A program made the position numbers and the translations under genes. Positions 1 through 11,713 of a stretch of DNA of 64,000 nucleotides are shown in pieces. The first letter of the stretch is position 1. Every line of letters starts with the position of its first letter. The notes under the pieces were generated by a model. That model was given only the letters and a program-made list of their open reading frames with translations, was not told the DNA's origin and made no database searches. The DNA is from Hofstenia miamia (Eukaryota; Xenacoelomorpha; Acoela), in NCBI GenBank assembly GCA_004352715.1, contig SCFE01000049.1:187849-251848 (forward strand). The letters run 5' to 3'.

Positions 1-344
1 ATTATTACCTCTCTGATTCAAACATTTGTTATTTTACAGGTTGAATATTGCACAATGCTAAACTTCATCACTCAGAGCCATTGTGTAATGCATGCTTTTA
101 CATTTAGCACAAATTATACACAATTGATGAACATAGATCTATATTCCGTCATTTGCATACTATATCTTTGATTAATATTAATGTATGTTGAAATATACGT
201 CTATACAAAATATAAAATGTTATACGCAAGTGTTGGTTTTTACATCTATGAATTATTTTCCTTAATACAGTGTTGCATAATTAAAAACATTGTTACAATG
301 AACATGTCATAACTATATTAAAAGAAGCAAATACATCAGTTTGC
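1..344. other. AT-rich sequence, nothing recognised
   Basis: No coding signal, repeat or known element is visible in this stretch before the tandem array. Confidence 0.5.
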
Positions 345-715
345 CTAAAAAATAAAAACTTCATCAAAAAATAATTTTAACTTTGTCAAAATGTTTCTTG
401 TCATCAATTATATCACTTTGCGCAAATTCTAGAAATCAAAAATAAAAACTTTGCCAAAAAATTATTATGTTCAACTTAATATTGTCAAAACATTTCTTGT
501 CATCAATTATATCACTTTGCCCAAATTCTAGAAATCAAAAATAAAAACTTTGCCAAAAAATTATTATGTTCAATTTAATATTGTCAAAACATTTCTTGTC
601 ATCAATTATATCACTTTGCCCAAATTCTAGAAATCAAAAATAAAAACTTTGTCAAAAAATTATTATGTTCAATTTCATATTGTCAAAACATTTCTTGTCA
701 TAAATTATATCACTC
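345..715. repeat. Tandem repeat, period about 99 bp, with degenerate units to about 975
   Basis: The block containing CTAGAAATCAAAAATAAAA recurs with starts near 428, 527 and 626, giving a 99-bp period and about 3.7 well-matched units differing by a few substitutions. After an unrelated interruption (about 716-800), two more diverged units with the same TTTGTCAAAACATTT core follow to about 975. The array is AT-rich and non-coding, a minisatellite-like structure of unknown role. Confidence 0.85.
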
Positions 716-1104
716 AACTTGTTTAATCAGTCAACACACTATGACTTCAGTAAAACACCATCAGCAATATCCATGGCATCTCAGGTCAAAGGACACCCTC
801 TCAATAGAAAATAAAAATAAGAACTTTGTATGAAAAAATTAATTTTCACAATTTAGTTTTGTCAAAACATTTATTGTTTTCAATTAGGTCACTTTGCCAA
901 AATCCTGACAATCAAAAATATAAACTTTGTCAAATAATTAATTTGCTCAATTTAGTTTTGTCAAAAATATTTTGTCGCTAGATGGTGACCAATAGAATTG
1001 CTCCATTTCCACATGTCAAATAGTAATGGGGTGTTATGAGAACTTCAGGGTGTCCTGTAGGAACCTCCTCTCCCTGTTACCTTACTACTAATGTGGGTTA
1101 CTCA

Positions 1105-1190
1105 TTGTGACTGTAGCCTTTGCAATCTTCTCTTCAACCATTGAGTTTCCCAGTACCTCTGTAGTAGTCTGAGCACCCCACAATTCTACA
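1105..1190 (+). repeat. LTR 3'-end fragment, same family as the LTRs at 19342 and 25011
   Basis: The text leading to ATTCTACA at 1190, including TGAGTTTCCCAGTAC, matches the last 80-90 bases of the plus-strand LTRs ending at 20314 and 25956. Only the 3' end remains, so this is a decayed solo or truncated LTR. Confidence 0.6.
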
Positions 1191-1244
1191 CTATTTTATC
1201 CTGCAAATGACATAACAGTGATGCAATTTTGTAGTTTTGGTGCT

Positions 1245-2031
1245 ATTTATTTATTGCCCCCTTGATTATGCAGCAAGTGTCATTGCTTGATTAAATTTGC
1301 AAGAGAAACAAATTGCACAAGTGTAAACAAAGTGCAGGTGGTAGTCAAAGCTTGTATAAATAAGAACAATACTGTACACAATGAAAATTAATTTTAGTTC
1401 ATCAAAACTGTGTTCTATTTCTCTTTGAATATTATTAAGTATCTTTTTCATTATGATAATTGTGTAAGTTACTGGCAACAATTTGGAAGTACCCTCCTCT
1501 GATCTAGGGACAAGAAATGGTTCCTACAACACTTGCAGCCCAAATTGTGGACCACATTAGGTTACAGCTATGGATATGCATAGGCTATAAGAAGTTGGTT
1601 TTCAAATGCAGCTTGTAAATGCACATAAGAGTACACTGTGGTTAAATTATGCCTGTTGGCAGCAAGAATGCATCCCAATTAAATGCTATTTATATATCAC
1701 CTGAGATTGAAGAAAATAAATTAGATTGTATATTGAGCTAGATAATAGGTTGTGAGACACATAGGGCAGCACCACACAAACAAGTTTCCAAACTTCCCAT
1801 GTTGGACATTGCTTTTGAGTGATGCTGTACAAATTGGTTATCTTGGATGTTTGTTTCTCTCTTGCAATCTAAACAGTTACTAGTTAAAAATATATACTAC
1901 AATGTTTTCTTGCTTACTTGGAATCAGTTAGAATCACTGTTACTCTAGTTAATGCTCACCTTAGCAACCTTCTACCTTGACATTAAGTTCTATCATACTC
2001 TTCCCACTATAGCTAACCCAGTGATTCTACA
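1245..2031 (+). repeat. Degenerate plus-strand LTR of the same retrotransposon family
   Basis: The order of landmarks follows the LTR at 25011-25956: a CCCCTTGAT segment, CATTGCTTG, the GCAACAATTTGG segment, CAGCCCAAATTGTGG, a TGAGCTAGA block and a terminal GTGATTCTACA at 2023-2031. The first 100 or so bases of the LTR cannot be seen. It is strongly diverged, indicating an old insertion. Confidence 0.6.
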
Positions 2032-2425
2032 AATCAAAAAAGTCAGGTGATTAACTTTCCACTAATTACTGTTTTGCCATCATATTTTTGTAACCTGTTT
2101 AACATCAGAATTGATTATAAATCTACAACTAAAATTCTCTAAATATAATATCATTTAAAATTATTTGTATACACTTGTTCAGGTGCCTTTCTGTTTCAAC
2201 TTTTTGATTGAAAAGTGAGGCCAAAAAGAATGCTTTTAAGCTTGCTACTTTAGCTATGCTTCAATTTTTTTCATCAATTTAGTAGCTTTGTTTACAGATA
2301 ACAATACTTAGATTAAAAATCATGTTTATTGCTAAATTTTATTTATACTATATGTAATCTATAGATATTTATATTAGTGTCTGAAATGTGGGAAAGCAAA
2401 ATTGATTGAGATGCAGAATAAATAG
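2032..2425. other. AT-rich spacer, nothing recognised
   Basis: This spacer lies between the degenerate plus LTR and the minus-strand LTR of copy A. No reading frame or repeat was recognised. Confidence 0.4.
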
Positions 2426-3296
2426 TGTAGAATCACAGGGGTGCTCCCACCACTCAAGTGGCACTGGGTAACTCTTAGGTTGTTACAGAAAAAGAAGAAC
2501 ATTGGTAGTTCGCCAATTTAATTTAAGAAAAACTGAAACCAATCACCAAGAAAGCATTCCAGATAGCGACCAATTCACATGGCATCACTCTGAAGCCATA
2601 TCAAGAAAGCTATCCTGACTTGCCAAGGTGCTGATTGTGTCTCTCAATTAATTTCTAGCTCAAATAAACAATTTAGCTCGTAGTTCTTGTTATCTCAGCT
2701 CTTGTAAATAAATATAATAATCACATGTATTTACAATGCATTCTTGTTGGCCAACTCCATATTATATCTGCATAGTTTGATGTTAAGTGCATGTATGAAA
2801 ACAATCAAAGTGAGAGCTGTTATTCCCTACACATATACTTAACCTTAAAGTGAACACAATATGGGGTGCCAACTGTTATTGCCCTAGGGACAGCGGAGTA
2901 ACTCCCAAATTATTGCTGGATCATATACAAAATTAATTATTATAAAATCCATAACACCTAAAATAGTTAGTAATTTAATAAGAAAGAAAAAAGTAACAAT
3001 GTCCAAGTGAGACAAAACTTTTATTGGGCTCAGCTACAATGTCTTCTCTACTTTTTATACAAAAATCAGTAAATAATAACCAGTAATCTGTTTACAAAGT
3101 TGTCACATGAATTCCCTCACAAATTAAGCAAGCAATCACACATTTCTATAATTTGAAGTGAAAACAATTAAATTTTTGTAAACTTACACTCAAAAATAGA
3201 AAATTACTAAAATAGAATGTAAAATGAACACCAATTGATTAGAGTGTGAAATAATTGAATCAAAATTTAAAAATGGGTGCCTTAAGTGACTCCGCA
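2426..3296 (-). repeat. 3' LTR of copy A
   Basis: On the minus strand it starts TGCGGAGTCACTTAAGG at 3296 and ends GATTCTACA at 2426, about 871 bp. It aligns in outline with the LTRs at 19342-20314 and 25011-25956, and directly follows the G-rich tract after the downstream ORF's stop. The usual TGTAGA start has become TGCGGA, which disrupts the short terminal inverted repeat. It is more diverged than the copy C LTR. Confidence 0.75.
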
Positions 3297-6200
3297 CCCC
3301 AAATTGCACGGCTAAATTTGCAGTAGTAGCTGGACTGTAGGGCCACACAACAACTTTTGGGTCTCCTCTATCATTTTGGTGGCTAGGACATCATCCCAAG
3401 AAGCAAGTTCTGTGTGGTGTGGTCTTCTAGTAACTTGCATGAGAGCCTCATGTTGAGTGACAGTTTTGTTGCAAAGCCAGAAGAACTGAATTTCAGGAAG
3501 GCACAAGCTGATAGGACAATTTCTTTTTAGTACATTGAGTTTCTGAGTGAAAGTATCAAAGAAACATTTGTACAGGCAGAACCTTTGAGAGCAATCACAA
3601 GCATTATTAATGTGCCTGTGTCAGATGTGTGGGCGTCCTCAGCATTGATGTGTTTCCAGGTAGAAGTGGAAAGTGGAGGAAAACCTCCTGTAGAGAGCCC
3701 ATCCATGTAGCATGATCCATGAATAGGGAACAGAAGTTATTTACCTGCTGGAGGGTCATTTCTTCAGGTTCATTCACGTTGGCTCTCAACATGATCTCTA
3801 TCCTTTTTGTAACATCATAATACCTCATTGTAGTTTCAATGTTGCTTATTCACATGAGGTCACCACTGACTTGAAAAATAATGAAGACATGAGGGTACAA
3901 GGTAGAGATCTTCTACTGTATCTTCTCAAGTTGTGTGGAGATTGGCTGACTCTTTTGGAAGATATCAGTGTGAGGCAACCATTGATGTAAATGTGGTCTG
4001 GGTTGCCACCTTCCAGCAGCATATTGGGAATGTCCTTGTACTCCTTGGTTTGCATTGCCTTGGCAACTTCTGTGGCAGTAGACACATAGTTAATTTTCTC
4101 TTTGAGATGGGCAGATGCCTTCTTACAGCCTTTTTGAGCTCTCCATGTTGGCAGGATCAGCAGGTCATCAAAAAGGGTGGTGAGATACATAGCAGGTTGT
4201 GCTTATCAGCATTGGACTCAACTTGGGTGAATGCAACCTCCTGACGTAGAGTGGTGGTCTCAATCATAACCAGGTAGTTGATCTTGGCTTCTCAGATGGA
4301 ATCCCAGAGGGTTCCATATAATCCATGACTTTGTAGCTGAGTGACTTGTGTGGTGTTGATCTGAAAGCAAGACATGATGCATTCCACATCCAGGGCTAGT
4401 TGTTGCCCAGGCGATTGTAGAAGCACCAGCTCTGGCTTTGTAAACATCTCTGTTAAACACCACTTCATTAATCCCAGGATATTGTTATTGCAATTTGACT
4501 CAATGACTCATTTGGCTCTTATGCAAACTCGTCTGGGTGATGCTCTATGGTTAACATGCACTCATTCTCTGAAATAGACAAAGCAGGTGTTGGTTTTGGC
4601 AAAGTAGCAGCTTTGCAAAATTTCTCCAGGTTAATGGCATTGATGAGCACCCTTGTGGATGGAGATACCTCAATGGCAAAGGATGCAAGTAGCTCTTCTT
4701 CCCAGTAGAATTGATCAGGTGTCCTCACCATTTGCTTGAGGACAGTGATGGGGATGATTTCACCAGCTTTACTAGCATGTCATCAAGTCTTGATAAGTTT
4801 ATTATAGCCACACTCAGGGTAATTCATGCATTCCAAGTTGAAGAGGACCTCTGTCTTGGCTGGTATGCTGTAGTCTTCCACTAGCTCTAGAAACTGAATT
4901 GTTGAACCAGACTCATGGCAAATCAAATGTTTGGTGCACAGTGGCTCATATTCAGAGTTGATAGACAGAAACTTGGTTTCTGTGGTGGCCCCCACATATA
5001 TCTCTTGAGCTTGTCTGAGAAGATTTTCAAGTCAGAGAAGGCAATCTGTAAGCAGTTGACTATCATCTGTGGGGCCAGGCGCCTGAGCAGGTTACTTGAG
5101 CTGACAAGGCAGGCATAAAATTTCTTGAAGTGCTTCATCACTTTCTTGGATTTTCCAGGGGATGCAGGTAATGAGCACAAATGCAACAGCCAATTGTTTA
5201 CTTTCCAGGGGGCTGGACAGATGGCAATCTTGTGAGTGCAATGCTTTGCCAATCATTTGCGGGTTGCTTTGTCAAGGGGCAGCTGAATCTGCGGATTGTG
5301 GGTGAGGAAGGCAGCCAGTATCCAAATCACTCCATGTGATTGTATAGCTGGCGGAAATTTCTCAGAAAACAATTTCTTGGCAAAGTTCTGCCAGTCTTGT
5401 ATTGAGTAGGAGAGTCACAGCTCCATGAGTAGCATTTCAATTGATTGAGAATACTGGGAACTCAGACTGTGTATCTTAATCTTTGGCCACTTGCTCTCTG
5501 GGTTTTTATTGGCTTTTAAGGTTGTCCACATGTCTTCAATTTCCTTAAGTGTGGCTGAACTCTGAGAAAACACAAAACTGACTTGGAGGTCAGTGATGAA
5601 AACAAGGGCAGGAAGACCTGTATAAATTGACCCCAAGGTCTGTGCGTGGATGGCAGCATCAATCAGTAACTGAGTGTGGACAACAAGATGGTGAGTGGGG
5701 ACCTTCTTCCATAAGAGTAAATCAGTGTAGATGAGTTTCATAGTAGAAATAATTATAGTATTATACATACAGCCTGGATGATAGGAGCTATAATATAGGA
5801 TCATAAAATTTTCCATCCTGGTCAGGGATGCTATCTTGGTACTCTTCCTTGAGGAACATTACAAGGCAGATGTTTTTGATCTTCATGAGCCAGTAGGAAA
5901 TTTTGATCCTCTCTAAGATCTTGGGTTGAGGGACTTCATTGACCTGGAAAAAGTAGATCATGAGCAAGTTGTCAAAATCTATGTTGATGCAATCAAAGCT
6001 CTGGATTTGCTTTTTGTTGTTGAGGAACTGCAGAGATGTGAGGGAGGAAAATCCTCATTGAAACTGGTGTGCACAGTGCTGCACCAATAGGGCTGCCTTG
6101 CATTTTGGTGTCATAGCAGATTATGGTGTTAATGTGGGGCCTTCTTTCTGTGTCAAAAACAAATGGATCATGTCCACTGAACAAGTTAATGTCTTCAAGT

Positions 6201-8170
6201 TGAACATCCAGCATAACTTATTTTTGGTTTTGTCTGACAGATTATCACAGACAAAGTGGATGGCTTTCTGTGTGGCACTGAAGTATGGATGCAAGATCTC
6301 AGCCCTGACCTTGGAGGTTTTATGCTTTCATTCCTCCATTTTTCTGGACCAGACACTGGCTGAATCATGAGAGAAGGGAGTGGGACTAGAAGATGCTTTT
6401 GAGTCACTTTAGGATGGGGTTAGATTAATTACACTAGCAAANATCTCTTGAGCTTGTCTGAGAAGATTTTCAAGTCAGAGAAGGCAATCTGTAAGCAGTT
6501 GACTATCATCTGTGGGGCCAGGCGCCTGAGCAGGTTACTTGAGCTGACAAGGCAGGCATAAAATTTCTTGAAGTGCTTCATCACTTTCTTGGATTTTCCA
6601 GGGGATGCAGGTAATGAGCACAAATGCAACAGCCAATTGTTTACTTTCCAGGGGGCTGGACAGATGGCAATCTTGTGAGTGCAATGCTTTGCCAATCATT
6701 TGCGGGTTGCTTTGTCAAGGGGCAGCTGAATCTGCGGATTGTGGGTGAGGAAGGCAGCCAGTATCCAAATCACTCCATGTGATTGTATAGCTGGCGGAAA
6801 TTTCTCAGAAAACAATTTCTTGGCAAAGTTCTGCCAGTCTTGTATTGAGTAGGAGAGTCACAGCTCCATGAGTAGCATTTCAATTGATTGAGAATACTGG
6901 GAACTCAGACTGTGTATCTTAATCTTTGGCCACTTGCTCTCTGGGTTTTTATTGGCTTTTAAGGTTGTCCACATGTCTTCAATTTCCTTAAGTGTGGCTG
7001 AACTCTGAGAAAACACAAAACTGACTTGGAGGTCAGTGATGAAAACAAGGGCAGGAAGACCTGTATAAATTGACCCCAAGGTCTGTGCGTGGATGGCAGC
7101 ATCAATCAGTAACTGAGTGTGGACAACAAGATGGTGAGTGGGGACCTTCTTCCATAAGAGTAAATCAGTGTAGATGAGTTTCATAGTAGAAATAATTATA
7201 GTATTATACATACAGCCTGGATGATAGGAGCTATAATATAGGATCATAAAATTTTCCATCCTGGTCAGGGATGCTATCTTGGTACTCTTCCTTGAGGAAC
7301 ATTACAAGGCAGATGTTTTTGATCTTCATGAGCCAGTAGGAAATTTTGATCCTCTCTAAGATCTTGGGTTGAGGGACTTCATTGACCTGGAAAAAGTAGA
7401 TCATGAGCAAGTTGTCAAAATCTATGTTGATGCAATCAAAGCTCTGGATTTGCTTTTTGTTGTTGAGGAACTGCAGAGATGTGAGGGAGGAAAATCCTCA
7501 TTGAAACTGGTGTGCACAGTGCTGCACCAATAGGGCTGCCTTGCATTTTGGTGTCATAGCAGATTATGGTGTTAATGTGGGGCCTTCTTTCTGTGTCAAA
7601 AACAAATGGATCATGTCCACTGAACAAGTTAATGTCTTCAAGTTGAACATCCAGCATAACTTATTTTTGGTTTTGTCTGACAGATTATCACAGACAAAGT
7701 GGATGGCTTTCTGTGTGGCACTGAAGTATGGATGCAAGATCTCAGCCCTGACCTTGGAGGTTTTATGCTTTCATTCCTCCATTTTTCTGGACCAGACACT
7801 GGCTGAATCATGAGAGAAGGGAGTGGGACTAGAAGATGCTTTTGAGTCACTTTAGGATGGGGTTAGATTAATTACACTAGCAAAGAGCACTCTAGGAGTC
7901 TCCTCAGGTTCTTGAGCAGAGGGTTGCCTCCACACATAGTCATCTGAGGTCCACTCCCACACAAATAGTTGTCTCCATGCATAGTCATGGGAATCTTACT
8001 CCTGAGGAGATAGGTGTCTCCCCAAGTAGTCACAAGTACTGCTACATGAGTCCTCTGCTTGGTGTTCTCTTTTACAGGAAGTGCCTTTGCTTGTTCATTG
8101 TGAGGATGTGGCTCAGCTTGTCTCCTCTCAGGGATTTAGTCATCATCTCATACAGCGTCTGAGGGTTGGT
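3297..8170 (-). pseudogene. Unidentified long ORF downstream of integrase (copy A), broken
   Basis: Read from about 8170 to the stop at 3312, in several frames joined by frameshifts, is a protein-like sequence also found in copy B (16600-19323) and copy C (20969-24990). After discounting the 1.44-kb assembly duplication it would be about 1,100 codons. Landmarks from N to C: INTIICYDTKMQG, a KEEYQD segment, FVFSQSSATL, QMIVNCLQIAFSDLKIF, EVSPSTRVLI, an LQSPGQQLALD-like segment, YYDVTKRIEI, and the C-terminus SWDDVLATKMIEETQKLL then GPTVQLLLQ. No signal peptide or clear membrane segment is seen, which argues against a typical envelope protein. I recognise no family. The stop lies immediately before the polypurine tract in all three copies, supporting a genuine element gene. 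Confidence 0.7.
5000..7884. repeat. Identical 1442-bp direct duplication across a single N (likely assembly artefact)
   Basis: Bases 5000-6441 and 6443-7884 read as the same sequence, offset 1443, separated by one N at 6442. I saw no differences between the copies. Un-merged overlapping contig ends explain this better than biology, because copies B and C have the corresponding segment once per locus in gap-free context. Confidence 0.9.
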
Positions 8171-8176
8171 TTGTTC

Positions 8177-9570
8177 TCAGATCATTTCATTGTGGTTGCT
8201 AAATAAAGAAATGAAATTTAATTCCCAATCCTGGGTATTTAAGTGATCTAGATATTGTTGCTCTCTCACTTTACTTTTAGGCAAAACATGAGTTGCTATA
8301 GTGTTGCTACTACTATCAAGGTTACTATCATAGTCAAGCTGTGTGAGGTTATTATAAAATTCAATTTCATTATGCATGTCATTGACAAGGGAAAACTCAC
8401 TATTAGCATAGATGACTGCATTAATATTATTTTTAATAGTACATTTAAGTTTCTGAAAATATGCGACCTTTCCATTACTAAATAAATACTGGTGGTGATC
8501 TAGCACCTTTGTAATGACAAATGGACCTTGCCAATTTGTGGTGAGTTTCCACACCTGATTGGTGTTGGTGACTTGAAGAGGAAAATAGGCAAAGATTTTG
8601 TCTCCTTGTTTATTGATTGGTGTTCTTACAGATGGTAAGGTGTACTTCTTGGAATTCATGTAACATTTGATTTACAAAGTTTTCTAGAGTAGGGCTCATT
8701 GTAGTCTGGAAACATGATTGAAAGAGGCATGCTTGCCTCATGGCCAAACATGGCTTTAAATTGGCTGACTTTGGTGGTAGAAAAATTCTACTGCCTCTAT
8801 CATTTGCTTCCAGTTACAGCTGGCAGCATGAGCAAGGGCAACTCTAATCAATTTAATAACAGTAAGATTTAACCTTTTGACAACACCATTTGACTGTGGT
8901 TGGTAAGCAGTAGTGAAGTCATGTACAACCTCTAACTCTCTCATAAGAGTTTCCATCAAGCTGTTTTTGAACTGTGGGTCATGGTCAGACATCAACCACT
9001 CCATAGACCTGAACTTGAAGATCCATTCCTTGACTACCTTTTCGCTGATCACCTTGGCAGTAGTGCTATTGAGGGGAATGAGTCTAGCATACTTCAAGAA
9101 ATGGTTGATTAAGACAAGAAGTTATTGGAAACACTTGTCATTGCATGAAAGTTTTTGCAAATCCATGGGCACCACTTTGTTTATTCTCTTGGCAGTGTGA
9201 CTGTGCAATTTGGCTTGTTGCTCAGGGAAATGTCCTTTTCCTTAGAGAAGGCTGGTTTCACACTTGTTGATGACATCTTGGACAGTGGTGTGGACACTGA
9301 TAGTCACATATTGTGCATTAAAAGTTCTCTCAGTCTGAATGATGCCTAAATGGCAGTGTTTGTAGATCTTCTGAACTAAGTCTCACCAAAAATATTCAGG
9401 GACTGTCAACCAGTTGTTTTGACTTTGACTATAAAGTAATCTGGCATCATTCAGCTTCCAGTTGTAATGTTGGAAGGAGCAACTGGTGATAGGACTCAAA
9501 ATACAGTTCATGTCTTTCAACCTGGCTATGATTTCTGACAAAATTTTGTCATGTTGCTGATGTGCTACAA
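8177..9570 (-). pseudogene. Integrase of copy A, frameshifted and catalytically altered
   Basis: Minus-strand order: an HHCC zinc-binding region (KHCHLGIIQTERT, later NKCETC) at about 9200-9370; an integrase core with PMDLQ, SDHDPQF and the segment PQSNGVVKRLN (8756-9160); and a GPY/F-type C-terminal module with NWQGPFVITKVL (8177-8660). In the family the residue before the Arg of the last core motif is the catalytic glutamate; here the codon reads AAA (Lys), so the DDE triad is incomplete. Frameshifts lie near 8700 and 9250 and stops near 9135, 9240 and 9390. An N-terminal linker with HQQHD (about 9550-9575) matches the linker after RNase H in copy B. Confidence 0.85.
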
Positions 9571-9700
9571 TTTCCTCTTCAGAGATTTCCTCCTTAATGA
9601 AAATGGGGAGGATAGCTTTCCCATGTCTAACAGCATTTATGTTAGCTCGGTGTGTGCACTCAAGTAAAGTTGTAACTGACTTAAACTCAGAGTTGTAAAG

Positions 9701-11713
9701 TGTTTGTTGTTTTTATTTAATAAAGCAACCGGGCATTGACACTAACTGCATGTAATAATATAACTAACATAGCCATTACCATAAAACTATCGGCTTAATT
9801 ATACAGATAACAAACTTGCAGTTTCCTATACCTACATTTAATAGTATTACATGTGAGGTCATTTATCGAGTCAATTATAGTCGAGTCTCCTACATTTAAG
9901 AATATATAAATATCCCTAAGTGTCGACTATCCAGTCATTTCAGGCATTGATTATTTCTTACATGTGTTGATCNNNNNNNNNNNNNNNNNNNNNNNNNNNN
10001 NNNNNNNNNNNNNNNNNNNNNNNNNNNNNNNNNNNNNNNNNNNNNNNNNNNNNNNNNNNNNNNNNNNNNNNNNNNNNNNNNNNNNNNNNNNNNNNNNNNN
10101 NNNNNNNNNNNNNNNNNNNNNNNNNNNNNNNNNNNNNNNNNNNNNNNNNNNNNNNNNNNNNNNNNNNNNNNNNNNNNNNNNNNNNNNNNNNNNNNNNNNN
10201 NNNNNNNNNNNNNNNNNNNNNNNNNNNNNNNNNNNNNNNNNNNNNNNNNNNNNNNNNNNNNNNNNNNNNNNNNNNNNNNNNNNNNNNNNNNNNNNNNNNN
10301 NNNNNNNNNNNNNNNNNNNNNNNNNNNNNNNNNNNNNNNNNNNNNNNNNNNNNNNNNNNNNNNNNNNNNNNNNNNNNNNNNNNNNNNNNNNNNNNNNNNN
10401 NNNNNNNNNNNNNNNNNNNNNNNNNNNNNNNNNNNNNNNNNNNNNNNNNNNNNNNNNNNNNNNNNNNNNNNNNNNNNNNNNNNNNNNNNNNNNNNNNNNN
10501 NNNNNNNNNNNNNNNNNNNNNNNNNNNNNNNNNNNNNNNNNNNNNNNNNNNNNNNNNNNNNNNNNNNNNNNNNNNNNNNNNNNNNNNNNNNNNNNNNNNN
10601 NNNNNNNNNNNNNNNNNNNNNNNNNNNNNNNNNNNNNNNNNNNNNNNNNNNNNNNNNNNNNNNNNNNNNNNNNNNNNNNNNNNNNNNNNNNNNNNNNNNN
10701 NNNNNNNNNNNNNNNNNNNNNNNNNNNNNNNNNNNNNNNNNNNNNNNNNNNNNNNNNNNNNNNNNNNNNNNNNNNNNNNNNNNNNNNNNNNNNNNNNNNN
10801 NNNNNNNNNNNNNNNNNNNNNNNNNNNNNNNNNNNNNNNNNNNNNNNNNNNNNNNNNNNNNNNNNNNNNNNNNNNNNNNNNNNNNNNNNNNNNNNNNNNN
10901 NNNNNNNNNNNNNNNNNNNNNNNNNNNNNNNNNNNNNNNNNNNNNNNNNNNNNNNNNNNNNNNNNNNNNNNNTGTTTGTTGTTTTTATTTAATAAAGCAA
11001 CCGGGCATTGACACTAACTGCATGTAATAATATAACTAACATAGCCATTACCGTAAAACTATTGGCTTAATTATACAGATAACAAACTTGCAGTTTCCTA
11101 TACCTACATTTAATAGTATTACATGTGAGGTCATTTATCGAGTCAATTATAGTCGAGTCTCCTACATTTAAGAATATATAAATATCCCTAAGTGTCGACT
11201 ATCCAGTCGTTTCAGGCATTGATTATTTCTTACATGTGTTGATCGGTAGTCAGACTAGGCAAGAATCGAAAAACTCCTAACCGTAACATAGGTGCACTTT
11301 CGTGACTGGCACAAAGACCCTAGAATCGATCCCGTGATGGATTCCAGCCACTACTAAACACAACTTGCCTAGCTGCACATTTAATTAAATAATCAAACCA
11401 GATAAAGTAGAAATGAAAATTAAATAAACTCCGAAGAATTTATTGTTCATCAAAATTATGGTTGAATCAAAGCTATTTATAAAATTTCTACAAAAAGTAC
11501 CTGCCGATTTTAAAATTCAAATGATTCGTCTGCCAATATGGCTGTTCATACGTAAGCGTTAGTTTGCTCAATTTAATTTGTCAATTACCTCTTGATCGGC
11601 TAACAAGTTTCTTATTTTGACCAATATTAAATCTTAGTTGCATTTTACAAAAATAAACTAAAGTTCATTAACTAAATTTTTTACAATTAATTTCAATTGA
11701 TAATCATTCGACG
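9701..11713. mobile_element. Foreign insertion in copy A, containing a gap; possible nested LTR element
   Basis: This AT-rich block interrupts copy A between RNase H and integrase. A 272-bp segment (9701-9972) recurs at 10973-11244 with about three substitutions, on either side of 1000 Ns. The right copy extends to about 11357 and can be read on the minus strand as an LTR: it starts TGTTTAGTAGTGG, holds a TATATAAATA-like TATA box and an AATAAA signal, and ends AACAAACA. Nested LTRs with the internal region lost in the gap are possible, but un-merged contig ends are also possible. The remaining 11358-11713 has no recognisable content. Confidence 0.5.
9973..10972. other. Assembly gap, 1000 N
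   Basis: The run is exactly 1000 N, typical of a default placeholder, so true size and content are unknown. An apparent reading frame across it is meaningless. Confidence 1.

Noticed and set aside
3297-8170. Reading the downstream ORF as an envelope gene
   Set aside because: No signal peptide, furin-like site or clear transmembrane segment is visible in any of the three copies, although decay limits this test.
9964-10992. A 342-codon open frame
   Set aside because: It consists almost entirely of the 1000-N gap and is not sequence.
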